Shown here: piece by piece, positions 12,715 to 25,492 of the stretch
Numbering within the stretch: position 1 is the stretch's first letter
Layout of the letters: every line of letters begins with the position of its first letter
Assembly (NCBI GenBank): GCA_947846985.1
Contig: CANTUZ010000002.1
Location: 134,129,889-134,193,888 of the forward strand
Direction of reading: 5' to 3'
DNA: 64,000 nucleotides
Origin: Fratercula arctica
Taxonomy: Eukaryota; Chordata; Aves; Charadriiformes; Alcidae
Position numbers and translations under genes: made by a program
The notes under the pieces: model-generated
Told to the model about the DNA's origin: nothing
Database searches by the model: none
The model's input: the letters and a program-made list of their open reading frames with translations, nothing else

Positions 12715-13276
12715 TATCGAGGGAGGTGATTCTGCCCCTCTACTCTGCTCTGGTGAGACCCCACCTGGAGTACTGTGTCCAGCTCTGGAGCCCTCAGCAC
12801 AAGAAGGACATGGACCTGTTGGAACGGGTCCAGTGGAGGGCCATGAAGATGATCAGAGGGCTGGAGCACCTCTCCTATGAGGACAGGCTGAGAGAGTTGG
12901 GGTTGTTCAGCCTGGAGAAGAGAAGGCTCTGGAGAGACCTTACAGCAGCCTTCCAGTACCTAAAGGGGGCCTACAGGAAGGATGGGGAGGGACTCTTTAT
13001 CAGGGAGTGTAATGATAGGACAAGGGATAACAGTTGCAAACTGAAAGAGGGGAGATTTAAATTGGATATCAGGAAGAAATTCTTCACTATGAGGGTAGTG
13101 AGGCACTGGAACAGGTTGCCTAGGGAGGTTGTGGATGGCCCATCCCTGGAAGTGTTCAAGGCCAGGCTGGATGGGGCTTTGAGCAGCCTGGTCTAGTGGG
13201 AGGTGCCCCTGCCCATGGCAGGGGGGTGGAAACTTTAAGGTCCCTTCCTACTTGAACCATTCTATGATTCTATGAC
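12715..13276 (+). mobile_element. CR1 LINE, 5'-truncated, keeping an open ORF2 C-terminus
   Basis: This is the 3' part of a chicken-repeat-1 retrotransposon. The frame running to the stop at 13194-13196 is open for over 150 codons and shows the C-terminal reverse-transcriptase and thumb region typical of CR1 ORF2: LYSALVRPHLEYCVQLW, then [11 protein letters not shown], then VVRHWNRLPREVV. The 3'UTR follows with the GGTCCCTTCC block and ends in two ATTCTATG-type octamers at 13258-13276. The 5' truncation falls just before the CR1-like GAGGGAGGTGATT. It is the least damaged coding CR1 in the window, although it lacks the endonuclease and most of the RT domain, so it cannot move alone. Confidence 0.93.
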
Positions 13277-15417
13277 TTGGTGCTGTGTCTCCAGGCCTGG
13301 TGCTCTGTACGACCTCGTTTGACAGCTTCTATCTACCATGGGCACAGCTTGAGGAGCACGAATGTGAACAGCATTGGAAGGTGCCAAACACGCCTGTCCT
13401 GGGCTTTCACCACCTCCCTCTCGGGCTGGTAAATATTCCGACACTGCCTTCCTGAGAAACTGCCTTAGCAGGGAGCAAGGGCTATGGAGGAAGCTGGTGT
13501 TAACTCCAACCTCAAGAATTTCTATCGTCAGCTGAGACAGGCTGTGCTGTGCAGCATGTAGCTGGTGTAATTCTACATACACATAAGCCTAGTTTTAGCA
13601 AAGTTGCTATTTTGCATGAAGGAAGAAAGAAAATAAATACGGGGGACAAAACACCCCAGAATCTTCCAGTAACTTCCTTACAAAAATGAGAAGAGCAGAA
13701 GAAGGTGGTCATCAAAGATTATAACATCCCTGGGGACACAGAGACTGCCCTGTGAGACCAGTTCCCGTAGGGCATTTTAGGAGGGACCTTCCATGTCAGC
13801 TCGCTCCCTGGGTGTGTTCGTTATGAAAACTATCATTGTTTTCCTAACATTAAGGTTCCAAATTTCATTTTGTGACTCACCTTTGTATTTTTTGCCGTTT
13901 CAGGAAAATGCTATGCCCCAGTAAAACATTACAATTTTATGGTGCTGAAACGCCAGAAGGATTCGGAGTGACTTTCACCAACCCACCTGAAAAGTAGGTC
14001 AGTGGCTATACATTTTGAAGAGAACTGCAGTGCTACAGCAGAAACTGAGTTAATCCTGATGTATATGACGAATATACCCCCTAACCTCGCTGCAGGGGAC
14101 AGTCTGAACATAAATATATCTTTACTAATCTTTTCTCAGCTGATTACTTCTAAAGGGAAAGGCCTCATGACATTTCCTTTTTCATTAAATACCATGGGGC
14201 AAAATTCGTTCAGTTTGTTTGTTTGAACAGAGGCATCTAAATCCAGATTTAGCCTGTAAACTCTCAGCAGAGCAAGAATTCGTGGAAACAGAAGAATATG
14301 TAATAGAACTTAGTTTAAATTAATTTGTATCTGGAATTCCTCTTCCCAAAGTAAATCTGCAATTAGCTATACTCAGATAAAGGGCAGAACTCTCAGAGTG
14401 ATGGTTCAGCTAATGAAATGTATAGATTTAGGTCTATGCAGCTATACAAAGTCACCGTTAATACCCTGCAGGAAAGCCCTGGCGAATTCTAACTTACTGA
14501 GTTTCCCTGGAGCTGTTCTTCCCTGCTGTATTTTGTTTCAGCCTTGGTTTGTTGCTTTTAAATAGCTATTTTTAAAATTCTGAAATCTCTTTATAGCTGG
14601 CAGGCAGAAAGCGTAGGCTGCAGGAAGAGAGATGGGTAGGGAAAAGGAGGGAAGGAGGGAGAGCAAATCTGAAGTACATCAGAACAAATATAAACATTAC
14701 ATTACATAATGTAACTTGTAAACTCTTTTTAAAAACAATATTAAAACCCTTCTGGACAGAGCAGACACCAGGGGACAGAGCAGGGACAAACACGCTAACT
14801 AGGCTTACATGTACGGCATGGAGGTGCTCTCAGAACAGTTCCCATTGAATTATAAACCCTTGGACTAATGTGTGGGGGAAAAAAAAAAGACAAATTATGT
14901 GTCAATAGCTAAAAATAAAAATAGAAACATCCAAATAACTATAGGTTGCCTAAAATGGGGACTGGTGGGGGGAGATCAGGGATTGTGCAAAGAATTTAGG
15001 TGGCCTCCTAGGTGATGGGTGAACATGAGCGCCTGATGGGACACGTGGCTTCAGAGGACCAACACGGGGCTTGAAGAAGCAGGAGATGGACAGGAAGAAA
15101 CATGAGAGTGACAGAGCTATCACTCGGATAACATCCAGGCTTTGAAGGCTAGACGTCAGAAAGGTTATGGGGAAAGGGGAGCAGCAACCAGTGCTGGTGC
15201 TGGTGCTGCTGGGGCAATCGGCAGGGCAGGCAGTGGTGAAGGCAGCGATGGTCCGACAGCCTCAAAAGGTTTTTTCCTGATGAGGAGGGGACTGTGCTGG
15301 CAATGAGCAGCTTCTGTACAGATTAGGAGACTGCTGAGAAGTAGAACTGTGAGCAAGAGGACCAAAGCTGTTCGACAGGGCTTTTCTTTTGGTGAAAGAG
15401 ATAGAAATATCTATATT

Positions 15418-15435
15418 AAAAAAAAAAAAAAAAAT
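15418..15435. repeat. A18 homopolymer
   Basis: Eighteen consecutive A residues. No retrocopy body or poly(A) signal is recognisable directly upstream on the + strand, so it is treated as a simple repeat. Confidence 0.9.
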
Positions 15436-16249
15436 CTAATTAGCTTGTAAACGAGGGGATTCTGAAGTTATCTGTCACAGCCTATAAATAACACGGTTCA
15501 GAAAACAAAGTCCTAACAAAGATTCAGTGCATGCAAGCTGGAGCTGGGTAAGTTCAAGCTAAAAATAAAATGTAGATCTTGACCAGTGAAACAGCTTGTG
15601 ACAGGATGTGGTTAGCTTCTCTCTCACGTTAAATCTTTAAATCGGGATTAGATTTCCTTCTATAAAAAAAGCTCTCATTCAGTCAGCAGAGAGGCATTCA
15701 GCACTGCGCTCCCGGGGTAAAAGGGTAAAATCCTGGAGCCTGCAATGATGCACCCTGGACTTAAAGTCTGTGACTCTAGAATAACCACCCTTGAGCAATA
15801 TGTGATTAGAAGGGTTGAAAATGTGTATTAATTAACACTGAAAAGCTAATCAAAGTGGGTTGGTAAATCAGGCAACCATAAAGGACAAACTATAGAAACA
15901 AGTTAAGTTTCAGCGCTAGGAAAATACATAGGAAAGAAAAGTGTTTCTAGAGAGTAACATTTCTCCTTTGTGTGGAATGATTAATTTACTGTAGGCTCTT
16001 TGTGGCTAATGCATACTTAAAATGTTCCTCATTTGTGAATAGGTGCATAAATTGCAAAAGGTCTATGTAGTGTAGGGCTACGTAGGATTACAGAATTGCC
16101 ATTAGGCTGTATATTTTGAGCACAGTCTCACAGCAAGATTATTTCTCTGAGTGGAGGATGTTGTCTTCTGTGAGACGCTGCTGAACGGCTCCAGCTTTGC
16201 CCAGCTGAGAGAGGCTGCAGATGAACTTGCTATAGGAAAGTAAACCTTA

Positions 16250-16510
16250 GAAGCGTGTAGATGCTTGTGAAATCCTCTCGGGATTTCACCCCTAGTGTCT
16301 TAATGCATCTGGTTAATTGTCAAGTGCCAAGTCTACATTCATCAATTAAATGAGAATCATTACAAACTGTCTCACCCATTGTCACAGAGGCAAAGGTTCC
16401 TTTCAACTCTAATAAATTAAATTAAATTGGCTCAAACCCTGCAACCATAGACAGATTGGCTTTGTGTTGAGAGGCATTAGTTTGATTGACACCTGTCTGG
16501 TTGACTGGGA
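16250..16510. promoter_or_regulatory. Candidate conserved non-coding element
   Basis: This segment has no repeat character and a concentration of developmental factor-like sites: AATTAAAT and TTAATTG homeodomain cores, and TGATTGACA at 16483-16491 (PBX/MEIS-like composite) running into an ACCTGTC at 16491-16497 that contains an E-box-like core. It also has a perfect hairpin: GTGAAATCC at 16267-16275, a 5-nt loop, and GGATTTCAC at 16281-16289. Motif density alone does not prove function, and no alignment was available. Confidence 0.25.
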
Positions 16511-19379
16511 ATGGTTACCAGAATGAATAGCATCAGACAAAGGGGTTTTGTGTGTTATGGGAGGGATTTTACATGTACAGTCACACCGTCAGCTGGGAGA
16601 AGCATCCAACCAGTTACATAGCATTACTGGCTTTAGGTTAAAATGTAGGAGTCTTCTTATGGAGCTCTGAACTTGTGGCTAAATTTGTGTAAATGTTATT
16701 GCTGTCGCTCTTTCACCCATCTCTATTCAAAGTATCAAGCAGGAAACAATGCCTGTCTGCACACAGCAGCAATTCACTAAGGAAGTCTACCTCACATATG
16801 AGATTTTCTCCGTATTTCTGCCCAGTTACCAAACGCTCCGGTGGCTGCCAACGCCTGCAATTTGCCTTTGTCGCCAGGAAATGGATCTCGCTGATCTTTA
16901 CCTTGTCTGTGTGTTTTTAAAAAGTCTTTTTTACCATAACAGCTGCCTGCTCACCAGAGCTTCCTGTTTTTTGAACAGTTTCATCAGATCGCTGCCTGCA
17001 AACATAAGCCCCTACACGGCGTCACTGGTAATTCACTTTTGCTAAACCTCATCTGCGTTGTGAATATGTACTGAGCAACCGCTGCAGGCTTGCATCGGGT
17101 CGGAGAAAGCTGTATTGCCACACTAACTGCCATGCGGTTGTGTGCTGGCAGCAGACGGTTGCATGTGAAATTAGTAGTCGGCCAGGAGCAGTTCAGGATG
17201 GGCGCTGATGGAGGAGCTTCACAGCTGGTGCAAATCAAGGCGGTTTTACTTAAGCCAGTGAGCACCCTTCCACTTGGGACTCTGGCACATGGGATTTCTG
17301 AGGAGAATGGGAAACGCTTGAAAGACGCGCACATCTTTAAAAATTTACTCAACTATTTTAAAGATGCCCTTTGCTAACCTGTTGTGTTGCTGAATTACAC
17401 AGCTGAGGCTACTCCGAAATACAGTAAAACAGGCTGCAATTTTGCAAACATTTACAATTGAGAATAAACAGCAAGGGAACTGGATGGCTATGGTTATATG
17501 CAAATCAATATCCTAACTGTATAAGAAAGGCTTAATGTTCTGACTTGTTTTTATGAATTTAGGTACAAAAGAATTCAAAGTGATAGTAATCTAAAAACGG
17601 ATTACTGAAGAGGAATATACCAATAATTTCACCATATAAATGGAACTGATTGTCAGCTAAATAAATTTACTGTTGAGTTTTCTGGACTAATTCTTGTAGG
17701 ATGCCTCATCTTGAGATATGTTCAGTCAAATTTAATTGCAGCACTGTTGTCTGGTCTCTGTTACTAGAATCCCTAGTCTAGAAGTTGCAGTGTCGCTTCT
17801 GTCTTCCTTCCTTTTAATGCTTTTGGTGTGATTCTCATAGCAGAGGCACAGGTGGGTGTAACCACAAACAAACACCTCCAGCGAAGTAAGAGAAGCAGTC
17901 TGCACAGGCGGTTTCATCCGGGGTGGTGGCAGGTGGGGGTGACGGCCGATGATCTCGCACTTGGGAACATGGTGCTTGTGGTTTTTCTCTCAGCGCTCTG
18001 GAGATAAGGGCTCCTTTTAATCTACTTCCCTCTCTCCTCTCAGTCATTTGAGCACAGCAGATGTTCGTGTTTTGCAGCTGACTTCTCCATGTGCTACGGA
18101 CTGTCGTATCAGTCAGTAAGAGTGACCTGTGCGCTGGAGACCCAGTGTCCATACTGTACGAGGAAGATGCATTTTCACAGGGTTTGCCATACGATTACGT
18201 AGCGGAACCAGTAGTTTGCATCTTTCAGGCAGTCTAGTCTGCTCCTGTGGTTTGAATGCCCGTTTGTGGTTGGAGCACAGTAGGTGTCTTCTGTTTTAGT
18301 TGTGACTGAAAGGAGTTCACCTCGTGCCCTCCAAGACTGCTCCAGGATGACAACCAAACCAGCTGGCTGAGTGCGATCAGAAGATCCACTTCTGAACTGA
18401 AATGGTAATGTAGATGTGTAGACGCTACCATTATAACATATCAAACTTTCTAGTAGAGTTGTGGAGAAGGTTATTTTTAAAAGACTGAAGAAACAAACCA
18501 CCTCCTTCTGGTAAGATCTATAGTTATGGAGATGAAGGGGCTATAATATTTTATCTATTAATGAAAATGGAGGTAAGCCTAGCAACGTAATACCATGATC
18601 CACAGCTTCTGGCACTCTTTCTCACAGGATGGGCCTTTCCAGGGACCTAACCTCCTTCTTGCTTTTTGCAGCCAAAAAGCAATTCTTGCTTTTTTGTAGA
18701 ATTGTGATAGAATCCAGTGAGCCAGGAGTAACTAAGCTGCTGTCCCAAAATCTTCTCACAGAGATGGGAGCAGAAGAACGCTGTGACCCCAGCCTGGGCC
18801 TGGCTCCTTGAGATACTGTCACTTGCATGAGGTGTGTTCAAAGTCCTCAACTGCCACTGCCCGCAACAGAAATCACTCTAGCACATCGCTGCTAGCACAC
18901 CCACACTCAGATTAAGAAGGAAATGATGTAAATCAGACCCAGACTGAACGCAGTAGCGTGTATGCCAGTATCACTCTGATGATGGAGGTGGGGGAAGATG
19001 TATGTCTATTAGAGCCATAGAGAAATCTGAAGAAAGTGAAGTGGCTGCAGTCTTTGCACAGATTCTTGTGCAAATCTGCAGTAAACCTGGAAAAATCAGT
19101 CTGAGAAATGACCATTCATTCAGTGAAATATCCATGTGTCCAGGTCAATGCTTAACTGTCAGCTTTGACAAATATTTCGTTGCTCATGCAAGAAACATAA
19201 AGGAAAATCACAGATAGGGAATTCATGCTGGTGGCACTGCTGGGCTTGTGGAGGAGATTATACAAGAGGTCAACAAAATGAATTTATGGTAGCTTTTCTG
19301 AAGAACAGAATCAGTGGCTGCATCAAAAGGTTTAATATGTTAAGCAGAGTGAGCACTTCTCTGGGCAAGGCAAATCGTG

Positions 19380-20666
19380 TCTCCAAAATGTACTAGAGCA
19401 TGAGAATAAGTCAACAAGCATGTGGACAACTCATGTTGATATATTCTGCTTAGGCTTTCAAAAGCTATTTGAAAGAGCTTTTCAGCAAAAGCTCCTAAAA
19501 AAGCAAAGGCATTATGGGGTGAAAAAGGTTGGCTTTCACCTGGATAAATGACTATTTTAAAGATAAGAAGCAAAGGGTAGGAATAAATGGTTTGTTTTCA
19601 CAGAAGGGAGAGGTCACTCTGAGGAGACAGAGCCCTGAAGAGATCTCTGTGAGAGCTTGTGCTGTTCAAGATATTCATAACTGATCTGAGTGATGAATTG
19701 CAGGGTATCGTTGTGTGATTATCCTAAGGTAGGAAAGGAAAAGGCCAACTCTGAATAGATACAGAATGAATAAGCTGGGTAATGAAACGGAAGATGAAAT
19801 TCAATGTAGGTAAATGTAAAGTGATGGACATGGGAAAAAACAACTCTAACTTTATATACGCAATGATGCGTTCTGAATGAGTTGAACTACACAGGAATAA
19901 GATTTTAAAATAAATAATTCTCAAAAAATGTCAGCTCAATACGCAGTAGCGGTCAAAAAAGCAAGTCTAATGTTAGCAATTACTAGGGAAAGGAATAAAG
20001 AATAAATGAGAAATTATTATTATGCAGAATATTAATCCACATTTTGAATGCTGTATGCAGTTCTTGTCTCCCTATCTCAATATGTGTAAAGTAGAACTAA
20101 AAATGATGTACAGAGGGAGAAGGAGAGGATAAAAAGAAAAAAGAAAGAACTGAGGGGAAACATAATGGAGTCTACAGGGTCACGAGTGACACAGAGGAAG
20201 TGAATAAGGAATGATCATTCTTTGTCTCAGTATAATAAGTAGCAACAAATGCAAGTAGCAGGCAGCAAATTCAAAGCTAACAAAAGGAAATATTTCCTAT
20301 ACAGGGTACTGTTTAAGCTGTGAAATGCTTTGCCACAGGCTATGTGAAATGCTAAAAATGTACATGGGTTAAAAAAGCAACTGGGATAAATTAATGGAAG
20401 AAGAATCTATTGAGGCCTATTAAGTACATGCTATGTATTAAGTACCTACCATTGAGTGCCTTTAATAGGCTATTAAATGCCACCTCTAGCTAAGGAAGTC
20501 CCCGAGCCACAACATGCTGGAAGCTGGGAGAGACTTTCAGAGAAATATCATTACATGCTTGTCCTTCTCTCGTGCCCTTCCTTTGGCATTTGCTCTTTGT
20601 CCCTAATGGAGAGAAGAAACTGGGTTAGACAGATCTTTGATCTGGCCCAACATGGTCACTCTTATG
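19380..20666 (+). mobile_element. Ancient CR1/L3-like LINE relic, reverse-transcriptase part to 3' end
   Basis: A long, heavily decayed LINE that keeps recognisable blocks of the older tetrapod CR1/L3 lineage in order. These are a GTGCTGTTCAAGATATTCAT block at about 19659-19678 (the RT LFNIFINDL region), an AAATTCAATGT..AAATGTAAAGT block near 19797-19825, TTTTGAATGCTGTATGCAG near 20043-20061, a GGAAATATTTCCTATAC block near 20286-20303, and a 3' end with GATCTGGCCCAACATGG then CTCTTATG at 20640-20666. All frames are broken by stops and indels. The end differs from the ATTCTATG ends of the other CR1 copies here, which places it in a separate, older lineage, like the CR1/L3 elements kept in turtles and crocodilians. 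Exact subfamily not determined. Confidence 0.7.
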
Positions 20667-21049
20667 TCCAGGGTGACATTTGGAAGATGCTACCATCAAA
20701 TTTTCATTTCGAGGCTGAAAAACAACAAACCCAACAAAGAGAGAAGTAGCTTGGATCCAACCTACACCTCACCAAGGAGAAGCCATGCTGTAGTGGCTGG
20801 TAACATTTTGAATGGGCAGGACATGTCTGCTTTGACAAGGACATGTATTTTGGCACCTCTTCTTTTTTTAGGAGGGCGTAGCTCACAGAGAACTAGTGTC
20901 ATTTTCACCTTCCCAGACTAAGCTGTGGATAGAAACACTGAATGATACGCTTTTCTTATTATATTAGCAAAGGCATGGTCCTCCCACAGATGAAATTTTT
21001 TAACAACATATTAATTAATTTCTCACATATTAAGTTTGTGCCTACAAGG

Positions 21050-21510
21050 AGGAAAGAATAGCTCCTGATAGTGCCACCACCTATATGCAAAGAGACGATT
21101 AAAAATATATTTTTAATTTTCAATATCTAGCTTGCTCTGCACATTGCTATTCAATACTACGTTCCAGCTGTCATTCATGAATTACTTCAGCTATATTCCC
21201 TCCTTTAATGATAGAAGCACACTCCTTAACAAAAGCTGGCTGTCAAAACAGTGTATTCCATTTTGAATCAATTAATTTTATATGTATATCTAGACCTGCA
21301 ATAAAATATACATGGAATAATTATCTGCTGGTGTAGAGTTTATGCCTAACACCCGAAGTAATTAAAACTACACGAGGACAATTTTGACAGTGTACTTTAT
21401 CATCGGGACTTATTTTCCCATTGCACCCTCTGAGGGCAATTTGATGGCCATGTAAACAATTAATCACCTATGAATGAACAATGAAAGCTTTCTCAAGAGT
21501 CCAGAGATTT
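21050..21510. promoter_or_regulatory. Candidate conserved non-coding element
   Basis: A non-repetitive AT-rich block containing an octamer-like ATGCAAAG at 21085-21092, several TAATTA/ATTAA homeodomain cores, CCAGCTGTCA near 21164 and a forkhead-like TGTAAACAA near 21452. It has no open frame of note. The call rests on motif density and absence of repeat features only. Confidence 0.2.
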
Positions 21511-22862
21511 CATTTCCTTAGCAAGCCCATCGGTACATAGCAACAGCAGCATTAGTACAGTGCCACAGACATCATGTGGGAGGTGCTGGTTGGTAGAAGA
21601 GCAGAGGAATTTGGTTCCCTTTGCTCTCTAAAAAAATCCAGTCTGTGTTGCTCTGGCCACCTGAATCGAGGAGCAGAAGGGGTGAGTTATGCCATGCAAG
21701 ACAAGTTGCTACCAGACACACATGTTATGAAGACACATTTTTAATGTCAGGCCATCATTATTTGATGATGTGAATGCTTGAAGTAGCTGGTAGGCAGCAT
21801 CCACCTTGGTACGAAGATGCATGTGCTCTTGACTTGGCTTCACCGAGGGAACTAGGTGGAATTCCTCTCCTCCTTGTCCTCCTGCCAGCCCCTGTCCCAT
21901 GTCACATGCTGTGCTCCTAATCCTGCAATGTGGTAGCAACCTCCTCTTCCTCCACATCCTTGTCTAGCCCTGAATGCTGTGTGTTTTCACAAAAAGATGA
22001 GGAAAGCAGTGGCCCTTTTCAGCTGTTACACAGGGTGGTTGCTCCCCCGAAAGACTTCTCTGAAGACCACATGTAGTGAGAAAGATGGGAGGAGGACAAG
22101 CTATTCAAACAAACTGAATACTAAATGCAGAGTGGCCTCTGCTCATGGCAGCCTGAAGATTCATGCCTTTAGGATCAACACACTCGTGTCTTGTATCTGC
22201 ATGGATGTCAGGAAGACACCAAATGCAGTAAAGGCTAAGGCACGCAAGTCAGGGCACCGATGCACTGTGAACAGGCTGTGTTGCGTGTCCTGTAACACAG
22301 TCCCAGCATTGTGGGGTGTTGGTAGAGGAATTTCAGCAGGCAATAAATCTGCCAGAGATGTATGTATGTAGGAACCTGATCCTCCGCAGAACTTGGAGAA
22401 ATGTGTAGGGATCCTCCTGCTGTGGTAAGGGAAGTGTCTCATGTTGTAGCCAGAGCACAGAGGAGGCTTTGGTCCTGGATTGTCTAAGCTTGATCAAAAC
22501 TTGTCCTTGCTTTGGGGGAGAAAATCCCAGTTCCCTACCTCGAGTTTCTCCCATTCCTGACACTGTCAGAGATGCAGTTCTGGGAGTAAAATAGGGAAGG
22601 GGTCTCTGGAGAGCCTGGTATAAACCGAGAGGTAATGACAGAGAAAGAGTCCTTGGAGAGAGCTGTGTACAAATTCACCTTTATCCTTGAAGGTGGATAC
22701 TAGAAACTGTTGAGTACTGAGAGGACAAAATTGGCGAGCTTTGTTTTGTTTAGAAAAATGTATTTGAGCAGAGATAAGCAGAAAGACAATCTTTAATTAC
22801 CAGTTATAATTATTACCTTAACAAAACCAGAAATTCACAAAATTGTATTGGTTTTTTTCTTT

Positions 22863-22864
<2 letters not shown>

Positions 22865-22892
<28 letters not shown>
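22865..22892. repeat. T28 homopolymer
   Basis: Twenty-eight consecutive T residues following a T/C-rich lead. Read on the minus strand it could be the poly(A) tail of a retrocopy whose body would lie at higher coordinates, but I do not recognise any source gene there. Confidence 0.9.
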
Positions 22893-22895
<3 letters not shown>

Positions 22896-23939
22896 TGGGT
22901 GCCAAAATACCTGCACCTAAATAAATGACTGAACCTCTGAATTCCTGGGTGCTCAGTCAGACCTTGACTTTTAAAAGTTCTGACTAATTGTATTGCAGAT
23001 AGTTTAAAACACAAAGGCATGCAAAAATCTGCTGAAACAGTATTTGTAAGAGGGCTTTTTGCTGCTACAGCAGCAGTTAGCAGGAGTTGAGCGAGGTTAA
23101 CCCAGCCTGGCGGTGTTTCTGCCAACAGTGACTGCAATGCAGACATGCTCCGAAGGAACAGGAGAAGGAGAGGCTGCAGGTGACGAAGAAGAATTAGGGT
23201 CTATCCCACATGCCAGAGATTTGCTATGATGCTAGATAATTTCTTAAAAACCCAGCATTTTCTGAGGTGTTTCCCAAACGTGTTCCTCATTTTTAAGCAC
23301 TGCAGGCAGCTGGCTTTTCTGTCTCTCCTTTCTGAGCTAGACAGCAGCAGAGGGGCTCTGGCTGGGTACAGCTTGTCCCCACTGGGTGCATCTAGTCCCG
23401 CCTGGAGAGAGGCCAAGCAGAAGTGACAGCGGAGGGCGCAGGGAGCTCGAGTGGAAAGAGCACCACGCATTGAGAAGGCAGGTTTCCGTGTCTGGCTGGG
23501 TCTCTGCAGGCTTCACTGCTGTGTTATTAATTGGCTGTGTAACGGGGTGCCCTCTTTGGAAAGGCTTGAAGGAGACCTCGGGTCATCTTAGTCTGCCTTG
23601 AGAAGATGCTCGACTAATTTAAAGCACCTGCCTTGTAAACCACCATAAATGAGCAAAACAGAATAGGGAAGCAAAGCCCTTCCTCCCCATCCCTGCTGAT
23701 GAGGGCACTGAGGTCAGAAACTAACTGCCCAAAAAGGAACTGTACTGGACAGAGAAGCCCAAGGGTTTTTATACGTATGAAAAAAATTACACTGATTTAT
23801 ATTGTTAAGATTCTAATGTCCACAAAGAAGAGAGCAGGATGCTCTCTAGTTGTGAAGGCTTTTTGTGTCTTTTAGGGCAGAAACCCCAGAGATTTGTTTT
23901 GAATAATAAAATAGAAAAGCCAAGAAGATCTGGAAATTA

Positions 23940-24010
23940 ATTATTTCTTTATGAGGACTTGTTAATTATTAATTATTGTTATTATTGTTATTAAGAATTA
24001 TTAATTAAGA
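23940..24010. repeat. A/T-rich low-complexity segment
   Basis: TTAATTATT and TTATTATTG-type units recur, with almost no G or C between about 23965 and 24007. No regular period is maintained throughout. Confidence 0.7.
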
Positions 24011-25492
24011 TGCGGTATAAAAAGAGTTTGCTCTGTACCCACATCATTTATTTACTGAAGGCTGTTTCCCTAGCTAAAAATGGCAGACCAAAATCATTTA
24101 TATAGTCCCAGTTTTATAACTCCTTATGTGTAACATCTCTTAACTGGCAAGATCACTGTACCTTATCCAAACAATATGAAACCAGTTGTTCATTATCTCT
24201 TGGAAGATGGAGATTCCTTTTCTTTAAAGAGAACCATTCTGAGTAGGAAAAGAAAAGCTCACTGTAATTTATAAATAAAAGCCAGATATTTTCTGCATGG
24301 ATCATTGTATTTAGATGCAAATGTAGCCTTTGGATCATGCTCCATTAGATGTACAGGGTACTGCTTCTGAAAGGATATTGCTGATTTCTGCAATATGCAA
24401 TTTATATAACGTGAATTAAAAAGACAACCCTACAACACTCAGCTAGTATTGTGGTGGCATTTAGGCATTTAGACTCACTGCTAGATGTCTTCTTTTGAAT
24501 TCGGTTTGTATACTCCACTGAGTCCCTAGAATGGACAGATCTACAGTATATGTGTATAGTAGAGGCGTACTATTCACTTTGTGTAGATGTCTTTGATTCA
24601 CAGCGGAAATTAATTTCTGACTTACTTGGAATTGTAAAGCTCAGTCTCTTTGCCAGTTAATTGCCACACTAGCTTATGCTTCACACCATACGGAAACACC
24701 CTTTTAAATATGCAAAGAAAAAAAGCTAAAAATAAATCACAGCTGCTGTTAGATGGGGGTCCAAAGATACAGCCAAGGCAGAGAAAAAAAGGAACCGTCT
24801 TGGTTTAAATACAGATAAACTGCTTTTAATACTGAGAAGTTCTTTTTCTGTTCTCCAAATCAATATTCATTAATGGTATCCAGAACAAAGAACTTTGAAT
24901 ATAAAACACTGAGATAACACTAGTAATTACAACATGCAGTTTCATAGCTGTAATATTTTCTTACTCTTGGTTACTTTAATGATTGCTGTAATAATTTGTA
25001 TTTGGCTTATAAGGACCGATTTATATCAACACATGTTTCTTGCTGGTGTGTTCAATTTAAATCCAAACCATGATCTTAACTTACAACAACAGAGAGCTCT
25101 GTAGCTGGAAATGAGTTTTATCTTTGCAGCAGTATTTGCTCCTGACCACTAATGGAAGCTTGACTTCACCCACACAACAAGATCAAGTGAATATATTGAG
25201 TCCTGGTGTGTTATCTCTGATTTCCTACAACCAGCAAAGCACAAATCTGAGAAACACTTTACTATGTTATGCATGTTATGCAGAACAGATCTATGATGGA
25301 AATCTCTCATTTATTGCACAGTCCCAGTTATTCTGCGCAATGCCTGCCTCACACAAAAAGCAATTTTTTTCCTGTGTCAGGTTTGTGGGTACACACAGGG
25401 AGAGTCCGTGAGCGAGGGGAAAGGAAACCTATCACTCACACCTTCCACCCTAAACTGCCAAAGAACGGCAATATGTGCTTGCAAACCAGAAA

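Larger units (their letters stand above)
13277..19379. other. Non-coding stretch, no gene recognised
   Basis: Unique-looking AT-rich DNA. Contents noted separately are an A18 run at 15418-15435 and a motif-dense segment at 16250-16510. Open frames such as 16749-17045 (+) and 16984-17352 (-) have no recognisable domain or splice context. Confidence 0.5.
20667..25492. other. Non-coding stretch, no gene recognised
   Basis: AT-rich unique DNA. It includes a motif-rich segment at 21050-21510, a T28 run at 22865-22892 and an A/T-only-rich segment at 23940-24010. Open frames are short and without recognisable domains. Confidence 0.5.

Noticed and set aside
22865..22892. T28 as the poly(A) tail of a minus-strand processed pseudogene
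   Set aside because: No gene-like body or polyadenylation signal could be recognised next to it.
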